Shown: positions 24,946 to 34,410 of the stretch, one piece after another
How the letters are laid out: every line of letters begins with the position of its first letter
How positions within the stretch are numbered: position 1 is the first letter of the stretch
NCBI RefSeq assembly: GCF_000801105.2
Contig: NC_079519.1
Location: 35,253,288-35,317,287 of the forward strand
Reading direction: 5' to 3'
DNA: 64,000 nt
Source of the DNA: Raphanus sativus
Taxonomy: Eukaryota > Streptophyta > Magnoliopsida > Brassicales > Brassicaceae
The notes under the pieces: model-generated
Databases searched by the model: none
What the model saw: only the letters and a program-made list of their open reading frames with translations
What the model was told of the DNA's origin: nothing
Position numbers and translations under genes: made by a program

Positions 24946-25889
24946 GTACGAATTTGAATTTTTTTCAAAATCTGTTCGCGTAGAAGACTTACAAGTAAGT
25001 CATCTGTATGTAGAAGACTTACTGATGAGTCTTCTGGTCAAACGGACGACTTAAACTAAGTCGTCCAGCTTTGTTTGGTGAAAAAAAACAGTCCAGACGA
25101 CTTATATATAAGTCGTCTACGAGAAACAGGCTAGTTTTGCATTTGACCGAATCGTGTCAGATCTTTGACTATTTCTGGACGACTTATAATTCAGTCGTCT
25201 CTCGGAAAGTTAAAATTTCAATATTTTATTAAACTAGACGACTTACGTGTAAGTCGTCTTAGGTTAGTTTTGTAGTTGAAAAATAAAACTTCATAATTTA
25301 ATTTTTACCAGACGACATAATATAAAGTCGTCCCGTCAGAAGACTTAATTTAAAGTCGTCCGGGGAAAGCAAAGTCGTCCAGAATTTTTCCCAATTAAGT
25401 CGTCCAAACCTTGCTTATCCCGGACGACCTTAAATTAAGTCGTCTAGCTGGACGACTTTTAGTTAAGTCGTCTGGAGAAAGTTAAATTTCAAGTTTTATT
25501 TTTCAATTACAAAACTAACCTGGGACGACTTACGTGTAAGTCGTCTAGTTTGAATAAAATATTGAAATTTTTACTTTCCAGAGACGACTGATTTATAAGT
25601 CGTCCAGAAATAGTCAAAGATCTGACACGATTCGGTCAAATGCAAAACTAGCCCGTTTTTCGTAGACGACTTATATATAAGTCGTCTGAATTTTTTTTTT
25701 TAACAAACAAAGCCGGACGACTTAGAATTAAGTCGTCCCTTTTAATTTTCAATTGCAAAAGTGACCTCTTTAGACGACTTACCTTTAAGTCTTCTGGACG
25801 ACTTAAATCTAAGTCGTCTGCGATAATGTTTGTTGAACTTCTTCATTTTCTCTATGTTTACTAATGTGTTTTATTTTGAATATTTGCAG
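24946..25889 (+). other. presumed 5'-leader intron of the transposase gene, packed with motif copies
   Basis: A donor-like GAAG|GTACGA at 24946 and an acceptor TTTGCAG at 25889, immediately before ATG, suggest a 5'-UTR intron of about 944 bp. It holds about 24 exact copies of AAGTCGTC/GACGACTT, mostly as facing pairs, and the large inverted repeat described separately. The intron is inferred from consensus sites only. Confidence 0.5.
25041..25740. repeat. large inverted repeat in the transposase leader
   Basis: The arm at about 25041-25300 is the imperfect reverse complement of the arm at about 25480-25740. Corresponding landmarks include 'tttgcatttgaccgaatcg' against 'cgattcggtcaaatgcaaa', 'gtcagatctttgactatttc' against 'gaaatagtcaaagatctgac', and 'ggttagttttgtag' against 'attacaaaactaacc'. 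A roughly 180-bp spacer separates them. A transcript would fold into a long hairpin. Confidence 0.85.
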
Positions 25890-28313
25890 ATGATTTTTAA
25901 GTTACATGCAGTGTATGGAGAATGGTTGTTGAGAGATTTCCGTTGGGATTTTGTGGTTGATGATCTCAAAGGAGCAAGATTGTTTTTATTGAATGAAGAT
26001 TCAACACATGCTGAACTTGTTGCAATGGCTCAAGAAGATTATAACCTGGACATGAGATCAGTGACTGTGGAGATTAGCTACTCATTACCAGCAGAAATGA
26101 TGATGACTCCAAGCAGTCCTCCCATTCATGTTACAAGTGATAGACAAGTTCGAAACTTGCTCGAGATACTCAAAACGCATAGAGTATGTCTTTGTGTATC
26201 AAGCCGCAGCAAGGTGGAAACGGTTTCAGAGAAAAGAGAAGAAGCTGGTGATAATGATGAAGCTGGTGAATGGGAAGAAGATGTTGGTGATAATGATGAA
26301 GCTGGTGAATGGGAAGAAGATGTTGGTGATAATGATGAGGCTGATGAATGTTTTGAAGATGTTGGTGATAATGAGTCTGTTGAAGATGAAAATCAAGATG
26401 GGGAGGAGGAAAATGGGGAGGAGGAAAATGGGGAGGAGGATGCTGATAACACTATTGTTGGTGAAACGGATCAGAATGGTGGGGATTACAGTCTTTATGG
26501 AAAGGTTCTAGATGAGGACGAGGAAGATGATGATAATATTTGTTTTGAAGAAATTGAAAAGACATATGCTAAGACAAATGCTATTGAAGGAGGAAAATCG
26601 GATTGTACCAGCATCTATGTCAACCAGAGTTTTGTTAGCAAGGATGCACTGCTTTCAGAGCTGCGGTTGACAGCAGTGAGGGGTAGGTTTTCTTTCAGAA
26701 TATACAAATCAACAAAAACTCTCCTTGTGGCAATATGTCGGGTTAGCGGTTGTGGATGGAAGATCAGAGCGAGTGTGAAACATGGGTCAAACACGTTTTG
26801 GGTAACAAAGTATGTGGAAAAACATTTATGCTCAATTGGAGACCGAATCGCTCAGCGGAGACACTGTACTCCAAAGTATGTTGGTAGTCTTTTCATTGAT
26901 CGTGTTGGGATCATTGATGGGATAACTCCACAGCATATCACTGATGCAATGAAGAACATGTTTGGCATGACGCTTGATTACACCACTTCATACAGAGCAC
27001 TGTTATATGCACAGAAATTGGTGAGAGGATCAGCAGAAGAAGGGTATTCGCGTCTGCCTTCATATCTCGAGCAAATCTCCATTGCAAATCCTGATTCTAT
27101 CACGGCTATAGAACTTGATTCTGAGAAAAGATTTAAGTATCTATTTCTCTCTTTTGGAGCTTCTATCAAAGGTTTTAAGTATCAGAGAAGGGTCATTGTG
27201 GTGGATGGAACTCACCTAAGTGGAAAGTATGGAGGTGTTATGTTAGTTGCAGCCGCACAAGATGGCAATTTTCAGATATTCCCATTGGCTTTTGGGATCG
27301 TGGATGCTGAAGATGAACCTTCTTGGGAATGGTTTTTCACAAAATTGGCTAGTTGTATATCTCATGACAAGCCTCTGGTGATAGTCTCTGACCGGCACGC
27401 GGCCATTAAAAGTGCGTGTGAGAAGGTGTTTCCTTGGGCAACCCGAGGAATATGTTATTATCACCTTCAAGATAACATTGTCAAAAAGTTTAAAGGGAAA
27501 CATCTCATGTACTTGGTGAAAGGGGCTGCTTATGCGCACACGGTTCACGATTTTAACCGGTACATGGCTGAGATACGGAGTGCAAACCCGGAACTTGCAA
27601 CGTATTTGGAGAAGGCCGACGCCAAGCTATGGTCAAGGGTTTATTGTAAGGGGAACAGGTTCAACATAAAAACAAGCAACATCGCTGAATCTATTAATTC
27701 CGCACTGAAGCGAGCAAGAGGATTTCCGATTCCGTTCCTGCTGGAGTTCATAAGGCAGAAGTTAGGAAAATGGTATTGGAAAAGGAGACAAGATGCTTTG
27801 AGTCTCCCAACTGTACATAGCCGGGGTGTTGAATACTTGCTTGCTGTTCGATCAGAGATAGCGGATACGATGACGGTCGAACCAATTGATGGATGGCGTT
27901 TCTTTGTCAAAGGTGGCAAAATGGACTGTGCGGTTGATTTGGAACATGTAAAGTGTGGTTGTGGTGTCTATGGAGTGGAGAAAATACCTTGCTCTCATGC
28001 TATAGCAGCTGGAACACATGCTGGTGTGCATATCGACACACTTGTATGTCCACTTTACTCAAAGAATCATCTGTATGCAGGATACTCAGAGAATATATAT
28101 CCTATCGTGTCACAACATATTGAGGAACGAGAATGCTTTCCTCCAAACGTAAAGCGTGGTCCGGGGAGACAGAAGAAATCAAGATGGCAATCTTGGTTGG
28201 AGCTATCTAGGATGAGGGGACACAAACCCAGGAAGAAACACAGGGCACGGAGATGCTCAAACTGCAAGGAAACTGGCCATACGAAACCACAATGTACACA
28301 ACCAGTTGACTAG
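25890..28313 (+). CDS. MuDR/MURA-type transposase
   Basis: One uninterrupted 807-aa frame. I place the start at 25890 because ATG directly follows a TTTGCAG acceptor; the frame stays open upstream, with another ATG at 25854. Order: an N-terminal region (1-110) seen in plant MULE transposases; an acidic stretch (about 113-227) with tandem GDNDEAGEWEEDV and GEEEN repeats; a MuDR zinc-binding domain (about 246-314) with CRVSGC and a KHLC end; the MULE DDE core with D439 in VVDGTHLSGKYGG, D501 in VIVSDRHAAIKSAC and candidate E600 in NIAESINSALKRARG; a SWIM zinc finger (about 688-706, CGCG...CSHAIAA); and a CCHC knuckle near the C-terminus (CSNCKETGHTKPQC). It would catalyse excision and insertion of this element and relatives. 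All catalytic and zinc residues appear present, so activity is plausible. Confidence 0.92.
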   Translation: MIFKLHAVYGEWLLRDFRWDFVVDDLKGARLFLLNEDSTHAELVAMAQEDYNLDMRSVTVEISYSLPAEMMMTPSSPPIHVTSDRQVRNLLEILKTHRVCLCVSSRSKVETVSEKREEAGDNDEAGEWEEDVGDNDEAGEWEEDVGDNDEADECFEDVGDNESVEDENQDGEEENGEEENGEEDADNTIVGETDQNGGDYSLYGKVLDEDEEDDDNICFEEIEKTYAKTNAIEGGKSDCTSIYVNQSFVSKDALLSELRLTAVRGRFSFRIYKSTKTLLVAICRVSGCGWKIRASVKHGSNTFWVTKYVEKHLCSIGDRIAQRRHCTPKYVGSLFIDRVGIIDGITPQHITDAMKNMFGMTLDYTTSYRALLYAQKLVRGSAEEGYSRLPSYLEQISIANPDSITAIELDSEKRFKYLFLSFGASIKGFKYQRRVIVVDGTHLSGKYGGVMLVAAAQDGNFQIFPLAFGIVDAEDEPSWEWFFTKLASCISHDKPLVIVSDRHAAIKSACEKVFPWATRGICYYHLQDNIVKKFKGKHLMYLVKGAAYAHTVHDFNRYMAEIRSANPELATYLEKADAKLWSRVYCKGNRFNIKTSNIAESINSALKRARGFPIPFLLEFIRQKLGKWYWKRRQDALSLPTVHSRGVEYLLAVRSEIADTMTVEPIDGWRFFVKGGKMDCAVDLEHVKCGCGVYGVEKIPCSHAIAAGTHAGVHIDTLVCPLYSKNHLYAGYSENIYPIVSQHIEERECFPPNVKRGPGRQKKSRWQSWLELSRMRGHKPRKKHRARRCSNCKETGHTKPQCTQPVD

Positions 28314-28884
28314 TTGTCCAGACGACCTAAATATAAGTCGTCCAGTCTTGATTACCCGTCCAGACGACTAATTTCTAAGTCGTCCAGTGTTTCGTCTACC
28401 TTCTACGAAGTCGTCCAGTGTATTAGACTACCTTCTACTATCCCTTCAAGTGTATTTTTTTATTTTTAGACTACCTTATTTTTTTTAGACGACCTTATTT
28501 GTAAGTCGTCCAGCTGGAAAACCTTCCAGACGACTTATTTGTAAGTCGTCCAGCTGGAAAACCTTCCAGACGACTTATTTGTAAGTCGTCCAGCTGGAAA
28601 ACCTTCCAGACGACTTATTTGTAAGTCGTCCAGCTGGAAAACCTTCCAGACGACTTATTTGTAAGTTAGAAAATCTATACAAGTTAGAAAATCAAATAAA
28701 TCATACATGCCCACAAACATACAAATAGATTTGTGTAAACAAATAGTTCAAATATACAAATAGATTTGTGTATACAAATAGTTCAAATATACAAATTGAT
28801 TTGTGTATCTATACAAGTTAAAAAATCTATACAAGTTAAAAAATCTATACAAGTTAAAAAATCTATACAAATTGATTTGTGTAT
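28314..28884. repeat. shared 3' region of the two convergent MULE genes
   Basis: About 11 motif copies occur here. A 40-bp unit is repeated four times at 28501-28660, each with gtaagtcgtccagctgg and ccagacgactta. Then 28680-28870 holds AT-rich short repeats ('caaatagatttgtgta', 'tctatacaagttaaaaaa'). Both 3' UTRs must lie here, so transcripts of the two genes may overlap. Confidence 0.7.
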
Positions 28885-31800
28885 CTAATCATACATGCCT
28901 ACAAACATACCACCATCCTCATTATCTTTCAGATGCTGATCAACAAGCTCCGTCCATATAGCCAAAGCCATAGTATCCCTCATAGTCTTCGCATTGGACC
29001 TAGCAAAGTCTTTAGGGCTAAAGGGGACCCCAAGAGCATGACATTCAATGTACTTTGCAGCGTACACGCCACAATCACCATTGTTGGCCGTGGGTACATC
29101 TTTGAGGAGTCTCTCATAAGTGTATCGCTCCAACCCATGCATCTGGTCTCCGCACTCCACAATCAGATAAGGGACCATCTCGAGAAAAGGCTCCATTATC
29201 TCATCCCATCTTTCTGGTATGGTAGTTGAAGGTATGCTGTCCCAGACGACTATGTGCCTCTTAGGGATCGATATCCAAATAGCCACCCAATGTTTGTTGT
29301 CCAAGTTCAGTGGCGCATAGATATCATCAATGTCCTCCCCCCACTTCTTGTTTGATTGGCAAAATGAAGGCATTGATCCGTCATACAAACTCGCCGCCCC
29401 ACTAGGTAGCATTTTTCCTAAACCATTGTGATCAGACGACGATGTTTTGAAGACCAGATACTGTTCTCTCCAAGACTGGGTAAAGTTGTGATCCAGGAAG
29501 CACATTCGCTCGCTCCGGAAACATTGTGGGTTCTCCTTATACCTCTGCCTCAGCACATTCATCCAAGCATCTATATGCTGCATATAAAATAATACAAGTT
29601 AGAACCTTCCAGACGACTTACAAATAAGTCGTCTGGAAGGTTTCCAGCTGGACGACTTACAAATAAGTCGTCTGGAAGGTTTTCCAGCTCGAAAACCTTC
29701 CAGACGACTTATTTGTAAGTCGTCCAGCTGGAAAACCTTCCAGACGACTTATATATTTACAAATCTATACAAAGACAAGTTACCAGACGACTTATTTGTA
29801 AGTCTTCTGGAAGGTTTTCCAGCTGGACGACTTACAAATAAGTCGTCCAGCTGGAAAACCTTCCAGACGACTTATATATTTACAAATCTATACAAAGACA
29901 AGTTACCAGACGACTTAAAGATAAGCAGAAGACTTACTACGTCTTCCAGCCATGCTTTGGATGTCCGGAGTTTTTGATACCACCAAGTTGGTGATGTACG
30001 TGGTTTGTCCTCTTCCTTAGTGAAATAATCACTGCAAACAAAAAAGCAATCAGTTTTGGTAGACTAAATCAAGCTATTATGGGTAAAGCAATCACTTACG
30101 GATCAGTTTTCAACCAATCAGCGAGCTCCTTCATCTTAGGTCTGTTTAGTGTGGGAAATGGATTATACTTTCCCACTCTAAGGAGTTTCCTTCTCTCTGC
30201 CGTATAAGGAGATATCTGCGTGGGAGCAGGTTTCTTCGTTCGTTCACTCCTTGCACGCACAGAAGCAGTGGGAGCTGTTTGGTCCAATACAACCAGGCTC
30301 GGTTCTGAAGCTGAAGCTGGATCGGTGGAAGCGAAGCTCGGTTGTTGATCGTTGGAAGCGAAGCTCGGTTGGTCAGTGGAAGTGAGAGGAACAATCTCTT
30401 TGGAGGTGACACCATCTGCTTTATCCTCCGGCAAGATCTTATATACCGAGATCGCCTCATCTGCTGTATCCTCCGGCAACAATCTCTGCAATAAAAGAGA
30501 ACAAGTTAACCCTGGACGACTTAAATAAAAGTTGGGAGAGGATTTGGTTCCAGCTGGAGTTCAGACGACTTATTTGTAAGTCTTCTGGAAGGTTTTCCAG
30601 CTGGACGACTTACAAATAAGTCGTCTGGAAGGTTTTCCAGCTGGAAAACCTTCCAGACGACTTATTTGTAAGTCGTCCAGCTGGAAAACCTTCCAGACGA
30701 CTTATATATTTACAAATCTATACAAAGACCAGACGACTTAAAGATTTGATATTAACCTCTTTGGGCAGAGGAGAAGGCTGTTTCTTTTGTGGAGAAGGCT
30801 TTTTCGTTTGAGGAGCAGGCTGTTTCGTCTGAGGAGCAGGCTGTTTAGTTTGAGGAGCAGGCTGTTTCGTTTGAGGAGCAGGCTGTTTAGTTTGAGGAGC
30901 AGGCTGTTTAGTTTGAGGAGCAGGCTGTTTCGCCTTTTGAGGAGTAGGCTTTGCCTTTTGAGGAGCAGGCTGTCTGGTGGGAGGAGTAGGATGATTGGTT
31001 TGAAGTGGAGGCTGATCCTTTTGAGGAGTAGTCTGTTTGTTACTAGCCCCGGTTTCTGGGGCTTGTGGGGTAGGGTGTTTTTTACTAACCCCGGTTTCTG
31101 GGGCTTGAGGGGTAGCCTGATTGGTGACACCAACCTTCTTCTCCACAGCTTCCAATCTATCGGAGATCTTCCTAATCTCCCTGATGCACTTCTTAAACCC
31201 CTCTTTCATCATGTCACCTAAGTCCTTGAACATGTTTTCTAACTCCTCTCTGGTCACCCAACTAGCCTCTTCTCTAGCCTCTTCTGTAGCCTCTTCTGTA
31301 GCCTCTGTAGGAGCCTCTTCTCTAGCCTCTTTAGGAGCCTCTTTAGGAGCCTCTTTACGAGCTTTCTTCCGAGGTCTCTGATTGTCTTCCTCCACCTCCT
31401 CCACAACCATCTCTTTGGCTCTTTTCGATGGAGTCACAAACTTGGGTTTTGTACCAGTGACTTCCCAGCAATCCATGGTCCACTTCCACGGTCTCCGATC
31501 ATACATCACTTTAATGATGTTCTCCGCGGGCACGTCATCAACCTCAGAGTCCCATTTTGGCCACATTTCACTAATGTCCTTCTCAACAAAGTTGATCACG
31601 CGGGTCTGCAGTAAATAGAAGAAGAATCGAGTTAGATATTTGAAACAAAATACTAAATAGACGACTTAATTATAAGTCGTCAACTAAGTCGTCCAGCTGG
31701 ACGACCTTCCAGACGACTTATTATAAGTCGTCTACTAAGTCGTCCAGCTGGACGACCTTCCAGACGACTTATAATAAGTCGTCTACTAAGTCGTCCAGCT

Positions 31801-33139
31801 GGAAGACCTTCCAGACGACTTATAATAAGTCGTCTACTAAGTCGTCCAGCTGGAAGACCTTCCAGACGACTTATAATAAGTCGTCTACTAAGTCGTCCAG
31901 CTGGAAGACCTTCCAGACGACTTATAATAAGTCGTCTACTAAGTCGTCCAGCTGGAAGACCTTCCGGACGACTTAATTAAGTGAAGATGGAAAGGTACCT
32001 GACTCAAGATAGCAGCTTTCATGAATCTGCGGCCTCTGCTGCCGTCGTAAGCCAGAATCGGTGGAGACGGACTGTTTGCTCTGGGTAGACCAATACTAGC
32101 ACCCAATCCCGGAATAGCTTCGTACGCCCAGACCTGAAGAACTTGTATAAAGCCATCCACGGTGTAACAGCCAGTAATATCTTTGTTCCACAAAGAGTCC
32201 ATCAGCACCTTAAACGCGACTCTCCCCCATGGATAATTCTCAAACCTTTCTAAATCCATCACTAGCCTTGCGAGAGTAGCTCGTGTAGCGCTTGAGAACT
32301 TTTTCCCTTCAATGAATCCAGTGAAGATGGAAAGGTACGCGAGTCGCTTGCGATCTTCCCTGGACCAATCCCCGCATCTCTTCAGTGCTGCTATTATCTG
32401 ATCAGTACTTGGCCCAGCTTCCCGATGAACTCCCATCATCTCCCAGAAAGAAACCATCTGTGGGGTAACTTCACATTCTGGTGTCTCAAGGTCCTCGATG
32501 TAGTCGCAGTTTAGACCAGTGATGTTTTCAAACTCTAACAGTGAAAACCTCGCAGGTTCTGGACCAACGAGACACCACATCTCGTACTTCTTCTTAATGT
32601 CCAGCTTTAAACCGAGCAAGTGGTGAACCAGCCTTGAAGCCCAACCAAATCCCTGCTCCTTGAACTTGATGAAAACTCCCAATCTCGACTCCTTGAGCTC
32701 TTCAAATTCAGCATCAGTGAGAGCTTCCCTAAGAGCAGTATGCAACTTCGTGTTATCCGTATGATACGAAATGCTATTGTGGGGTTCTGGCTCTTCCCCT
32801 AATGTGTATAACCTACGGGGGAGTTCTGGAATATCCATCCTTTTTGTCTGCAAAATAATCAAAGACAACAATAGAAGTCAGAACACAAGCTAAATCAATC
32901 ACGCCTTAATTGTTACTCCAGACGACTTAGTAGACGACTTAAATATAAGTCGTCTAGAAAGTCGTCCAACTGGACGACTTAGTTGACGACTTATATTTAA
33001 GTCGTCTGGAAAGTCTTCCAAATGGACGTACTAAGTCGTCCAGGTTGAAGACTTTCCAGACGACTTACTTACAAGTCTTCCAGTAGAAAAATTTCAAGCG
33101 GACCTGATTAGTCGCAGAAGGAGTTCGAGTACTCGTCAT
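28885..33139 (-). CDS. DUF1985 and Ulp1-like (C48) protease protein carried by the MULE
   Basis: Six coding exons on the minus strand, all GT-AG and in phase: 33139-33104, 32847-31999, 31605-30757, 30485-30100, 30031-29938, 29577-28885. They encode 968 aa, starting MTSTRTPSATNQ. Exon 2 encodes a DUF1985 domain. Exon 3 has a basic patch (RPRKKARK), an Ala/Glu-rich repeat, a coiled coil, and about six tandem QPAPQTK units. The last exon has the Ulp1/SENP cysteine-protease core: His834 (NKHWVAIW), Asp851 (VVWDSIP) and Cys907 (NNGDCGVY). Ulp1 enzymes cleave SUMO from proteins; transposon versions have unknown substrates. The Gln normally six residues before the catalytic Cys is Thr here, so activity may be altered. 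DUF1985 proteins of VANDAL elements include anti-silencing factors. It is not the host SUMO protease, which lacks DUF1985. Confidence 0.88.
29578..29937 (-). repeat. ULP intron 5 with motif repeats
   Basis: The 360-bp intron between the last two exons has about 12 exact motif cores arranged in units with 'ccagctgg' and 'aaccttcc' spacers. Its donor, GTAAGTCTTCTG, is itself a variant copy of the motif. Confidence 0.7.
30486..30756 (-). repeat. ULP intron 3 with motif repeats
   Basis: A 271-bp intron with about 8 exact motif cores in the same unit as intron 5. In contrast, intron 4 (30032-30099, 68 bp) is minimal and has none. Confidence 0.7.
31690..31995. repeat. 51-bp tandem array, six units, in ULP intron 2
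   Basis: Units start at 31690, 31741, 31792, 31843, 31894 and 31945. Each contains cgtccagctgga, ccagacgactta and ataagtcgtctactaagt, so each carries three motif cores. It fills most of the intron 31606-31998. Near-identity of the units indicates recent expansion. Confidence 0.88.
32848..33103 (-). repeat. ULP intron 1 with motif repeats
   Basis: A 256-bp intron with about nine motif cores, less regular than the downstream arrays. Confidence 0.65.
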
Positions 33140-33244
33140 TGTGGTTATAGATCTGAAAAAATAAACGTGAAACGGTGAGAATGAGTAAATTGAAAGAGAC
33201 AACGTTTTATGTTCATCTTTTCCACGAGTTTGATGACTTACCGG

Positions 33245-33480
33245 CGTTAGGGTTTACAGAGAAACGGCGCTACGGTTTACAGAGAAGAAGCGGCGGCGCT
33301 AGGGTTTAGAAGAAGCGGCGGCGCTAGGGTTTAGAAGAAACGGCGGTGCTAGCTAGTGTTTAGAGTAAGCGGCGGTGAGAACGTTGGTGAGCACGGTGGC
33401 GAGGGCGACGGTTTGTTCGGAAATAGTGGAAGCGGGGCGCTAGGGTTTAGAGGAATCGGCGGCGCTAGGGTTAGAAGAAG
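33245..33480 (-). promoter_or_regulatory. GCC-box and telo-box minisatellite upstream of the ULP gene
   Basis: An imperfect 25-bp repeat reads, on the gene's strand, AAACCCTA followed by GCGCCGCCG and 'cttcttc'. Clear units lie at about 33247, 33300, 33325, 33437 and 33465. It lies 100-340 bp upstream of the ATG, in the likely promoter or leader. AAACCCTA is the telo-box found in promoters of growth-related plant genes, and GCCGCC is the core bound by ERF factors. Function here is inferred. Confidence 0.5.
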
Positions 33481-33699
33481 CTGCGGCGACAACGGTGAGA
33501 ATGAAGTGAGATAGATAGCCGACGTTGAGAACGATGGTTGTTCGGAAATAGTGGGAATTCGAATCGCCTTTGATATCGCCGGTGAGAGAGAACTGTTAGG
33601 GTTTCTGTTCGCGGAAAATGAAAAAAAAAAAAAAAAATCACCTTATATATTGGGTAAATAATCCGGTTAGCTTTAAAAGTACATTGGTAAACTTTAAGG

Positions 33700-34260
33700 T
33701 TTGGTCCGGTTTAGACGACTTATTCTGGCTGATAATGTACATCAGACGACCTAATATTTAGTCGTCTGGGAACAGAAGACTAAATATTAAGTCGTCCAAT
33801 ACCCTAAAATGAACCCCTAAACTAAAATGACTAAATTAACTTACTAACCACGTTATAAAATCAAATTATACTTCAATAGTGTTTACTATACACAGAAACG
33901 AACACGCCTAGGTAATTTTAAAAATTTTCAAAAACGGTTTTAATGCTTTCCAAAATCTAACCCTAAGAACACATACAATACTACAACATATGTTGATGAA
34001 ACATAAACTAAAGAATATCATGACTCACTACTTTCACTCATCTGGGCTGAAAACAATTGAAATTTGTTATATATTAATTTATATCTCTTAAGACATATGT
34101 TAATTACATAATTCCAATTTTTCACTTATCAAAATATTTTTTACAAAATTTTTAAATTATGTTTAAGAATAACTGTCCAGACGACTTAACTTAAAGTCGT
34201 CTGGACGACTTATTTTCAAGTCGTCTGTTTACAGACGACTTGCGAGGGGTAGAAACGTAA
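33700..34260. repeat. right subterminal region of the MULE
   Basis: Scattered motif copies at 33713-33795 and 34176-34245, otherwise AT-rich noncoding DNA leading to the right end. Confidence 0.6.
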
Positions 34261-34362
34261 AAAAAAATCCGTTTTTTTGTTTGTTCACAAGGAGATAGTT
34301 GTAATTTCAATAGCCTTTTAAGTTACTTTTGCCTTTGACCCAAGTTGGGGTACTCTTTTGGG

Positions 34363-34401
34363 TTTGACTCCAAGTTTTGAGTCACAATTGGTAATTCTCC
34401 C
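34363..34401 (-). repeat. MULE right terminal inverted repeat
   Basis: In reverse complement it starts GGGAGAATTACCAATT and continues into GTGACTCAAAACTTGGAGTC, matching the left end. Confidence 0.75.
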
Positions 34402-34410
34402 TTCCAACAA
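34402..34410. repeat. 9-bp MULE target-site duplication, right copy
   Basis: TTCCAACAA, identical to 24453-24461. Confidence 0.85.

Larger units (their letters stand above)
24462..34401. mobile_element. autonomous-looking Mutator-like element (KI/VANDAL type) with Ulp1 gene
   Basis: The element is 9940 bp and flanked by TTCCAACAA on both sides. The ends are weakly inverted: left GGGCTTATTGCAAAA then GTGACTCAAAACTTG; right, in reverse complement, GGGAGAATTACCAATT then GTGACTCAAAACTTG. It contains a full-length transposase gene (plus) and a convergent DUF1985/Ulp1 protease gene (minus), both open and without frameshifts. Noncoding parts are studded with a palindromic motif built on TAAGTCGTC. 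Plant MULEs with weak or no long TIRs and Ulp1-like genes are the Kaonashi and VANDAL groups; which one this belongs to needs a tree. Open frames, an intact duplication and good splice sites suggest recent insertion. Confidence 0.9.

Noticed and set aside
25000..25830. Regularly spaced palindromes resembling a CRISPR array
   Set aside because: The genome is a plant, spacing is irregular, and the 'spacers' are themselves repeated; these are transposon repeats.
25830..25889. Twenty extra N-terminal codons of the transposase (from TTG at 25830 or ATG at 25854)
   Set aside because: They lie before a good TTTGCAG acceptor and encode a hydrophobic stretch unlike MULE transposases; ATG at 25890 is preferred.
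30787..31221. Plus-strand open frame of 144 codons rich in RLRS repeats
   Set aside because: It is the complement of the proline-rich QPAPQTK repeat of the minus-strand ULP exon.
28885..33139. Host SUMO protease gene
   Set aside because: It lies within the exact MULE boundaries and has DUF1985 and repeat-rich regions typical of transposon Ulp1 genes.
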